From: a bacterium
GTDB lineage: Bacteria; Bacillota_I; Bacilli_A; Mycoplasmatales; Mycoplasmoidaceae
Length of the DNA: 6,560 nt
Assembly (NCBI GenBank): GCA_017633195.1
Contig: JAGBPV010000088.1
Span: 1 to 6,560, forward strand
Direction: 5' to 3'
The translations under genes and the position numbers were made by a program. Position 1 is the stretch's first letter, and each line of letters opens with the position of its first letter. Positions 1-6,350 of the stretch are shown in pieces. The notes under the pieces are model-generated. The model saw only the letters and a program-made list of their open reading frames with translations, did no database searches and had not been told where the DNA came from.

Positions 1-17
1 TTAAATTTAAAAAATAA

Positions 18-45
18 TTAAGAATTTTTTTTCTTAAATCTTTTT
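18..45 (+). terminator. Terminator-like hairpin at the window's left end
   Basis: A 7-bp perfect stem, TTAAGAA (18-24) and TTCTTAA (31-37), encloses a six-T loop and is followed by ATC and a run of five Ts. This is the shape of a weak Rho-independent terminator, probably for a gene ending left of the window. The A/T-rich flank on the other side means it could work in both directions. The stem has only one G-C pair, so in such AT-rich DNA it could be fortuitous. Confidence 0.4.
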
Positions 46-110
46 ATTATGCAATAAAAATAATTTTATGTTTTTTTAATTTTTTGTTAAGATTTTATTA
101 GTTGTCATTA

Positions 111-137
111 AGACGTTTCCAACGAATTTGAAAGTCT
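111..137 (+). promoter_or_regulatory. Bulged hairpin in the leader of the TOPRIM-ATPase gene
   Basis: AGAC-g-TTTC (111-119) pairs with GAAAGTCT (130-137) over 8 bp with a single bulged G, leaving a 10-base loop. It lies 28 bases before the start codon in a patch (about 101-150) visibly richer in G and C than its surroundings. It could be a leader RNA structure or a protein-binding site. No known riboswitch or RNA family is recognised. Confidence 0.25.
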
Positions 138-150
138 CCCATAAGAATTG

Positions 151-155
151 AAAGG
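151..155 (+). promoter_or_regulatory. Ribosome binding site of the TOPRIM-ATPase gene
   Basis: AAAGG lies 9 bases before the ATG at 165, the only purine-rich Shine-Dalgarno-like site nearby. It supports 165 as the start. Confidence 0.55.
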
Positions 156-164
156 TTTTATAAA

Positions 165-1613
165 ATGTCAAAAAAAACAGAACAAAATTTTTGTTATAGT
201 AAAGAAATTAAAGATGAAATAGAAAAATTTATTAATGATGAAAACAAAAGTATTTTTAAAGTATTAATTGGAATAAATGGTTCTGGAAAAACTACATATT
301 TAAATAATTTTGAAAATGAAATTAAAGATAAGGAAGAAATTAATTTAATAAATATTCCAAGTGAAATTACTTTAAATGATGAATTGCTCAAAGCTGGAAC
401 GCAAAAATCACCTTCAATACTTAGTCAGTTAATTGATTTCATTCAAGAACTTATTAATTCACAAGGAAAATTTAAATACAAAATTGAAAATGATGAACAA
501 TATGAACGTGTAAAAGAAATATGAGATGAAATAAAAGGCAAAAATACATATGATGATATTCATAATCATAAAAAAAGAATCATAGATAGTAATTTAATAA
601 AATTAGAAAAAGAAAAAGATCTATCACTTTTTAATATCAATGATGAAAAAACATTAGGAAATGATATTTCAACTGGTGATAAGTTCTATACATTAATGTT
701 ATTGTTAAATGATGTTTTGGCTGTTTTAAAAAATAACTTAAACAATCAAAAAACCAAAAAGGTAATTTTATTAATTGATGAACCTGAAAAATTTCTTCAT
801 CCTACTTTAATTAGCATACTTGGAAAAATATTATGTCAACTTTATTATGAACACAATATTTCATTAATATTAACTACACATTCTCCAATTTTATTAAAAT
901 CCATTGTTGAAAATAGTAGATATTTAAAGCAAAAATCTTCTAAATCAAGTAAAAAAGAAGAAAATATTACTAATAATAGTACCAATATTAAAGAAAAAGA
1001 TAGCACCAACAAGGAATATCCAAACATAATTCTATTTAAGAAAGACATTACTGATACTGAAGAACCATATAGACAAAGCAACATAGATTTATTTAAAAAA
1101 GACAATGAAAAATTTGAATTACTTCAACCTGCACTTAGTCATATTATTAATTCATTATTTGCTGAAAAAATTATATTAGTTGAAGGTATAAGAGATGAAG
1201 CATTTGTGAATATATTAATTGATCTAATAAATAAAAAATACGAAAAATATCAATATGTTTTAATAATGCCAGTTGGTGGATGTGATCATGCGATAAAAAT
1301 AGGAAAGATTCTTAAAGAAAATTATCAAATAAATTTTTTTATGATCTTGGATTTGGATGATAAAAACGAAAAAAATAATGAAGTAAAATTAAAAGAAGAT
1401 GGTTTTAATGAACAAAAATATTTTTTGTTTAAAAGTGATTTTGAAAATTGAATAAAAGAAAAATGCAATATTGAACTTCGTAAACAAAAAAATGAAAAAT
1501 CAAATATTGAGCCTTTATATGAATTATATGAATTAGATTATGATCGCTTTATTATTAAAAATAAAGAATGCAAAGAATTAATAGAAAAAATACAAAATTT
1601 CTTAAAAGAATAG
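165..1613 (+). CDS. OLD-type AAA/ABC ATPase with C-terminal TOPRIM nuclease domain
   Basis: A 482-residue protein, read with UGA as Trp (W120 at 522, W429 at 1449) and ending at TAG. It carries an ABC/SMC-like ATPase: Walker A GINGSGKT at residues 36-43, signature STGDK at 169-173, Walker B ILLIDEPE at 201-208 with D205 and E206, and an H-loop (THSP, H239). A Lys/Ser/Asn/Thr-rich linker (about 255-285) follows. Then comes a TOPRIM domain: LVEG with E340, a PVGG turn at 369-372, and DLD (D396, D398) for metal binding. OLD-family proteins are ATP-regulated DNA nucleases used in phage exclusion and DNA processing; that role here is inferred. Only about 126 residues separate Walker A and the signature, so the ATPase is compact. 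No partner such as a UvrD-like helicase (Gabija) follows it. A fused AriA/AriB-like (PARIS) protein is an alternative. The domain call is firm, the exact subfamily is not. Confidence 0.85.
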
Positions 1614-1644
1614 TTTTTAAAAATTTTTAATTAAAATTTTAATT
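1614..1644 (+). terminator. Palindromic A/T tract after the TOPRIM-ATPase gene
   Basis: Two abutting perfect palindromes follow the stop codon: a 14-bp one at 1617-1630 and a 16-bp one at 1629-1644, both made only of A and T. They could end transcription, but there is no G-C in the stem and no clean T tract afterwards. Palindromes of this length are expected occasionally by chance at this base composition. Confidence 0.25.
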
Positions 1645-2072
1645 ATAGAATCTCTTTATAATTGATGTATTTCATTAAGTTAGCATAATCAAACATTTTA
1701 TGTAATCTATTATTGGTTTATTTTTCAAATTGATAAATGTCTTTACTTAGTCATAAGATCTTTATACTGTATATAAATTTTTATTTAATGTTTCAAATAC
1801 AACAAAAATTACAAAATTCTTTTTTTAACATAACAATATAAATTGTTTAATTTACTATTTCTTTTAAATTTTATTATTAGAAGTTTTTTAAAAACAAATT
1901 GATCTTTATTTAGCAACAAAGATAAAAATTTAATAAAAGTAATATAAATTTCCTTATTAAAATATCCAAATCATTTATAATAAAAAAGCATGAAAAGAAA
2001 ATTTTAACAAAATCTAATATCAATACTCTAATTAATTTAAAAAATAAGAAAAATAAAGAAGTAAATATCAAT
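1645..2072. other. Gene-free AT-rich spacer
   Basis: No coding region can be supported here on either strand with UGA read as Trp. The open stretches are short (34 codons or fewer), lack ribosome binding sites and are mostly A and T. Small reading frames, such as 1737-1841 on the plus strand and 1643-1696 on the minus strand, may be chance or the last remains of decayed genes. The spacer separates the TOPRIM-ATPase from the restriction-modification operon, so the two are probably transcribed separately. Confidence 0.6.
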
Positions 2073-2099
2073 ATTTAATATTAAATTGTAATATATAAA
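2073..2099 (+). promoter_or_regulatory. Probable promoter of the restriction-modification operon
   Basis: TAATAT (2089-2094), overlapped by TATAAA (2094-2099), gives good -10 candidates 35-45 bases before the likely start codon. No convincing -35 hexamer lies at the normal spacing. A 14-bp perfect palindrome (2073-2086, arms ATTTAAT/ATTAAAT) takes up the spacer region. This is inferred from motif and position only. Confidence 0.35.
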
Positions 2100-2103
2100 G
2101 TTG

Positions 2104-2118
2104 TTGACATCTTGTCAA
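2104..2118 (+). promoter_or_regulatory. TTGACA-TCT-TGTCAA inverted repeat at the operon start
   Basis: Perfect 6-bp arms TTGACA (2104-2109) and TGTCAA (2113-2118) are separated by TCT. The repeat lies just after the -10 candidates, around the expected transcription start, and 15 bases before the chosen ATG. It fits an operator bound by the methyltransferase or another repressor, or a small leader hairpin. The first arm matches a consensus -35 hexamer, but no -10 lies at the right distance downstream, so it is not read as a promoter element. Confidence 0.4.
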
Positions 2119-2133
2119 GAAATGGATGAGAAG

Positions 2134-3291
2134 ATGATTAAAAATACATATATTTCATTATTTAGTAGTGCTGGGGTAGGTTGCTATGGTTTTAAACAAG
2201 AAAACTTTGAATGTATAGCAACAAATGAACTTATACAAAAAAGATTGCAGATTCAAAAATGAAATGATAAATGTAAATATCCATCAGGATACATTTGTGG
2301 AGATATACTTAAAATTGAAACTATTAAAAAAATTTATCAAGAAATAACTTTTTGAAAAAATAAGGAAAAATTAGAAGATGTTACAGTAATTATTGCAACT
2401 CCACCTTGTCAAGGAATGTCTGTTGCAAATCATAAAAAGAAAAATGAACAAGCAAGAAATTCATTAGTTATTGAATCATTAAAATTAATTAAAGATATAA
2501 AACCTAAAACTTTCATTATAGAAAATGTTCGAGCATTTTTAACAACATCATGTACTGATGTAGATGGCAACAAAAAAAAGATTTATGAAGCAATAAATAG
2601 TAATCTTTCTTGATTGTACAATATAGAATGTAAAATATTAAACTTTAAAGATTATGGTTCTAATTCTAGTAGAACAAGAACTTTGGTTATTGGTGTTAGA
2701 AAAGATATAGAAGTTAGTCCCAATTCATTATTTCCTGATAAAGAAAAAGAAAAAACAATTAAAGAAGTAATTGGTAATTTTGAGTCATTAACTCATATGG
2801 GGCAAATTTCCAAAAATGATATATATCATTCATTTAGAAAATACAATCCTGAAATGAGAAAATGAATACAAAACTTAAAAGAAGGTCAAAGTGCCTTTGA
2901 TAATAAAGATGAAACTTGTATTCCACATTATTTTAAAAATGGGAAAAAAATATTCTGCAAAAACAAAAATGCTGATAAATATACAAGACAATATTGAGAT
3001 AAAGTCGCTCCTTGCATTCATACAAGAAATGATACATTAGCAAGTCAAAATACAATACACCCATCTGATGATCGAGTTTTTAGTATTCGTGAATTAATGA
3101 GATTCATGACTATACCACAATCTTTTAAATGAACATATCATGAATTAAAAGAATTAAATCATCTTAGTGAACAAGAAAAGGAAATATTTATAAAACAAAA
3201 TGAGATGAATATTAGACAATCTATTGGTGAAGCAGTTCCAACAATAATTTTTAATCAAATAGCAAAAAAAATTAAAAAGAATAATATATAA
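2134..3291 (+). CDS. DNA (cytosine-5-)-methyltransferase of a type II R-M system
   Basis: A 385-residue protein that transfers a methyl group from S-adenosylmethionine to C5 of cytosine in the recognition site. The motifs appear in order: motif I SLFSSAGVGCYGF (8-20), motif IV TPPCQG with catalytic C92 (89-94), motif VI ENV (130-132), motif VIII SRTR (179-182), and motif X GEAVP (365-369). The stretch between VIII and X (about 190-340) should hold the target-recognition domain. Six in-frame TGA codons (2260, 2353, 2611, 2863, 2995, 3130) are read as Trp. ATG 2134 is chosen because motif I then begins a few residues in, as is usual, and GGA lies 7 bases upstream; ATG 2122 is in frame and would add four residues. 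It is the first gene of the operon and ends 9 bases before the next. Motif I has Ser where the family usually has Asp. The site methylated cannot be told from the sequence. Confidence 0.93.
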
Positions 3292-3300
3292 GGCAGCAGG
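3290..3300 (+). promoter_or_regulatory. Ribosome binding site of the adenine methyltransferase
   Basis: AAGG (3290-3293) overlaps the stop codon of the preceding gene and lies 7 bases before ATG 3301. A second AGG touches the ATG. This supports the start and coupled translation with the cytosine methyltransferase. Confidence 0.6.
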
Positions 3301-4779
3301 ATGAAAAAAGATGTGGAAGTTTTTTTAAAAAAATATTGTATTCATTCATTAAGTGATTTAACAAAATGTATTTTAAAATACCATACTAAATTGGATCCTG
3401 AATTAATATACAATGCTGCTGAGTTATTAAATCCTAATAAAGACAATAATTCTGCATATTTTACTGATATGATAATTTGCAATGAAATATTTAAAAAATT
3501 TCCAAAATTTAATGATAAAAATCACATAAAAATACTTGAACCATCAGTAGGTGCTGGAGTATTTTTATCATTTATTGCAGAGCATTTTAAAAATAAAAAA
3601 ATTGTAGAAATATGAATTAATGATATTGATATGGTTCAATCGAATCTTGCAAAATTAATTTTTAATAATTTTTATGCAAAAAAATACCCAAATGTAATAA
3701 TTAATTCTCTTAATCATGATTATTTAGAATTGGAAATAAAAAATAAACAATTTGACTTAATAATTGGAAATCCACCATATCAAAAATTAAAATCAAATAA
3801 TAAGAAAATTGCTAAATATAAAAATATTACAAAAATCACAAAATCTACAAACTTATTTGTATATTTTTTTAAAAAAGCATTAAATGATGCAAAAGTTGTT
3901 TCTCTCATTGTTCCAAAAAGTTTATTAAATGCTCCAGAGTATGTTGAACTTCGAAACATTTTAAATCAGTATCAAATTGAATCAATAATAGATTTTGGAG
4001 AAAAAGGTTTTGATGGTGTAAAAATTGAAACAATTAATCTTGTTGTTGATACTCAAAAAAAACCAGAAATTACATATGTAAAATCAATAACAAATAAAAT
4101 AGAACTTAATCAAAAGCAATTGTATATAACTGATGATAAATTCCCTACATGATTAATCTATAGAAATAATTTTTTTGATGAATATTCTGAAACTCTTCAA
4201 TTAGGAATATTTTCTGTTTTTAGAGATCGACAAATATCATCTAAAAATTGTAAAACAACTGGAACTATTAGAGTTTTAAGATCAAGAAATATTGAAACTA
4301 ATAATGTAATAGCTATACCTAAATATGATTTATTTTTAGATTGTGTAAATAAGTTATATGTTGCAAAATATTTAAATAAAGAAAATATTATTTGTTTACC
4401 AAATTTATCATATAAACCTAGAGCTTGTTTTTTACCTAAAAACTGTATTGCTGATGGTTCTGTTGCATTATTAGAAACAAAAGTACAATTAAGCAGAGAA
4501 GATTTAACTATATTTGAAACAAATGATTTTAGAAATTATTATCATATTGCTAGAAATTATGCAACAAGATCTTTAAATATTGATAGTAATTCAATTTATT
4601 ACTTTGGAGTTAAAAAGAAAAATGAAATTTTTAAATGATGAAGAAATAATTTCTTTTATAAATCAACATGATTATGATGTAAAGAAAACTGAAAATGCAA
4701 GATGGATAGATCAAAAATGCACTCCGGATGTATTATGTATAATTGCTGATTGTATATTTGAGTATTATCAAGCAAATAA
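3301..4779 (+). CDS. N6-adenine DNA methyltransferase of the same type II R-M system
   Basis: It methylates adenine N6 in the recognition site. The order of motifs, SAM-binding first and then catalytic, suggests the gamma class: AYFTD (52-56, motif X-like), EPSVGAG (80-86, motif I), and NPPY (157-160, motif IV) followed by the target-recognition half. The conserved C-terminal segment IARNYATRSLNID leads into YYFG at about residue 436. TGA at 3613 and 4150 must be Trp. The family-like protein ends near residue 445, where a tandem TGA TGA (4636-4641) stands. Under UGA=Trp the frame continues 47 more codons, seven of them TGA, to TAA at 4777, giving 492 residues. This tail overlaps the nuclease gene out of frame and looks non-coding in composition. 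If a different end is used in the cell, the true stop may lie near 4634. A T7A7 run at 3320-3333 lies early in the gene. The function is firm, the 3' end is not. Confidence 0.88.
4606..4609 (+). promoter_or_regulatory. Ribosome binding site of the HNH endonuclease
   Basis: GGAG lies 12 bases before ATG 4622, inside the end of the adenine methyltransferase gene. The spacing is long but it is the only good site nearby. Initiation within the upstream gene implies translational coupling, which would keep the nuclease level low and tied to methylase production. Confidence 0.45.
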
Positions 4780-5881
4780 AAATGCTTCATTTACATCAAA
4801 AGACATTTGACATAGTAAATATGCAATAGAAAATGTGCAAAATATATTCAAAAAAGTTGATGTTAATTCCCAAAATGAAGAAAATGAATATGATAAATTC
4901 TTTCAACAACCTATGGAATTACTTGCTTATTCAGGTGTGTTAAACAAAATAAAAAAAGGAACAAAAAATTACTATACAGTTGCAAATGAAGATATTTTAA
5001 AATATATTGCAATTAGAGAAAGAAATGCATTAAATTTTTTAAATATTTATATAACAAAAGTGTTAAATGATTCAAATCTGTTTGAAACTTTTAATGACTT
5101 CTTTTTAAAACAGACAAAAGCATCATATGATGATTTGAAAGAAAAATTCTATCTTTTTACAACAAAATATACAAATATTGGTAGTAAAACAAGGACAAAA
5201 CCTAATCCAGGAAAAATTGAATCTGACCGAATTTTTACTAAAATAATAAATCCCTTAGCTTTTTGAAAAAGATGTAAGGGTTCTGAAAAAGGAACTATAT
5301 CAAAAGATGTTATTTCTTTTGATATGTTAATGTATAATCGAGATAATTTTAGAGATATATATGTGAATAAGCCAAAAGCAATCTCAAGAAAGGAATTTGA
5401 AAAGAAAATTAGTTATAATCCAAGTTTAGCATTCTATCAATATCAATCAAATAAAGCAAAACAATTTCTTAAAATTTATAACTCAATTTATAATAATAAC
5501 CATTCAGAAGTTTTTGAAGAAAATGAGAAAAATATCTTAGCTTCTCAAATGCACCATATTTTTCCTGTAAATCAATTTCCACAAATTTCAGGATATTATG
5601 AAAATATAATTGCATTAACACCAAACCAACACTTCTTAAAAGCACATACAAAAAATAAAACTCAATCTATAAATCTTGATTATCAATACATATGTCTAAT
5701 TGCAAAAACAGAAAGTATTAGACAAAACCTTACAACACCATCTATAACAAAAATATATGATTTTAGCAAGTTTTTATTTGTAATACATACAGGATTGAAC
5801 GATGAAAGTTATGAAGAAATTGAAAATGGTGATTATAATGGCATTCTAGCCAAGTTAGCAATATCATATTCAAAACAATAA
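4622..5881 (+). CDS. HNH-family type II restriction endonuclease
   Basis: A 419-residue protein, in frame through TGA at 4808 (W63) and 5264 (W215); it also holds the only coding TGG seen in the window (W28). The C-terminal third carries an HNH/beta-beta-alpha-metal nuclease core: MHHIFP with H311-H312, N328 in ENIIALTP, and H337 in NQHF, with a further H342. One of the paired His is the likely general base, and the metal ligands are from this set. The N-terminal part has a conserved-looking RWIDQKCTPDV (27-37) and a region at about 96-127 resembling a winged-helix, probably used for DNA recognition. ATG 4622 is chosen over upstream non-ATG codons because the fold begins there and GGAG precedes it. 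Placement after two methyltransferases marks it as the cutting subunit. Specificity is not readable. The family call is strong, the role as partner of both methylases is inferred from gene order. Confidence 0.85.
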
Positions 5882-5904
5882 TTGTATTAAATAAAATTGT
5901 TTTT
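5872..5904 (+). terminator. Probable terminator of the R-M operon
   Basis: AAAACAAT (5872-5879) pairs perfectly with ATTGTTTT (5896-5903) and ends in a T run (5900-5904). The first arm overlaps the nuclease stop codon. The 16-base loop is large, but position and T tract fit a Rho-independent terminator. Confidence 0.4.
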
Positions 5905-6270
5905 GAATGGAAGACACTTTAAACAATTTAAAGAATTATAATCAACAATCATTAAAAAACAATTAAATAATAATGTAAGATCTAAATTCATAAAAATTGT
6001 CAAATTTTATCAATTTTCAAATAAAAATCTCATGTCCGTGTTTAGTTTCAATAATTAATGTTAACTAAAAAGTCATTATTTTTTATTAAATACAAAACAA
6101 ATTATTAAGCATGTAGAGTTTAAATAATATCTTGAATTATTTCATCAAGTAGTATTTATTTATTACAACTATTAAATGCTAAAAGATTAATATAAATTGA
6201 TATTAATGATTTTTGCATTTAATTTTTTATATATTAAAAATATAGTAGATTTCTTTAATTGATATCTAAT
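5905..6270. other. Gene-free spacer with several inverted repeats
   Basis: No gene is supported here. The tiny frame from ATG 5907 (19 codons) has no ribosome binding site. Small dyads are visible: CTTTAAA/TTTAAAG with a 3-base loop (5917-5933), AAAATTG/CAATTTT with an 11-base loop (5993-6017), and ATTAATAT/ATATTAAT with a 6-base spacer (6186-6207). Each could be a leader or terminator structure, or chance in AT-rich DNA. Confidence 0.5.
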
Positions 6271-6294
6271 TATTATTTAAAATTTTAAATAATA
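6271..6294. repeat. Perfect 24-bp palindrome upstream of the lipoprotein gene
   Basis: Every base of 6271-6294 pairs with its mirror: half-site TATTATTTAAAA followed by its exact reverse complement. The symmetry stops at both ends (T6270 against G6295). It covers the position where a -35 element for the following extended -10 would lie, as an operator or cruciform site might. Its centre, AAAATTTT, is a narrow-groove, bent-DNA type sequence. Confidence 0.7.
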
Positions 6295-6295
6295 G

Positions 6296-6304
6296 TGATA
6301 TAAA
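6296..6304 (+). promoter_or_regulatory. Extended -10 promoter box for the lipoprotein gene
   Basis: TG-A-TATAAA is an extended -10 element (TGn plus a near-consensus TATAAT), 46 bases before the start codon. No good -35 is seen, and extended -10 promoters can do without one. Assignment is by motif and position. Confidence 0.4.
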
Positions 6305-6318
6305 TTAGTAATAAATAG

Positions 6319-6336
6319 TATTTATATTTATATTTA
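6319..6336 (+). repeat. Three tandem copies of TATTTA
   Basis: Three exact TATTTA units run into the Shine-Dalgarno sequence, between the -10 candidate and the ATG. Copy-number change would alter leader length by six bases. Three units is short and may be chance. Confidence 0.5.
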
Positions 6337-6342
6337 AGAAGG
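6336..6342 (+). promoter_or_regulatory. Strong ribosome binding site of the lipoprotein gene
   Basis: AAGAAGG lies 8 bases before ATG 6351, the best Shine-Dalgarno match in the window. It suggests efficient translation. Confidence 0.75.
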
Positions 6343-6350
6343 TGCTAATA

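Noticed and set aside
194..391. Minus-strand frame inside the TOPRIM-ATPase gene
   Set aside because: It is a shadow of the plus-strand gene, which has clear ATPase motifs. The same applies to 845-1105 and 5469-5651.
1643..1696. Minus-strand frame of 17 codons (starting MFDYANLMKY)
   Set aside because: It reads somewhat like protein and could be a gene remnant, but it is too short, has no recognised family and no open frame upstream.
1737..1841. Plus-strand frame of 34 codons in the long spacer
   Set aside because: A stop codon lies directly before the ATG, there is no ribosome binding site, and the composition is the same as the surrounding non-coding DNA.
1984..2079. Open stretch rich in Lys, Asn and Ile before the R-M operon
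   Set aside because: It has no start codon in frame and is bounded by stops. Lys/Asn/Ile is what random AT-rich DNA encodes.
2073..2086. 14-bp perfect palindrome in the spacer of the R-M promoter
   Set aside because: Listed with the promoter only. Several A/T-only palindromes of this length are expected by chance in the window, so it is not reported as a separate finding.
165..5881. Genes broken by many premature stops (a pseudogene array)
   Set aside because: All apparent interruptions are TGA. Family motifs continue in frame across each, which is explained by UGA = Trp.
5907..5966. Small frame starting MEDTLNNLKN after the nuclease gene
   Set aside because: Only 19 codons, no Shine-Dalgarno site, and it overlaps a small hairpin.
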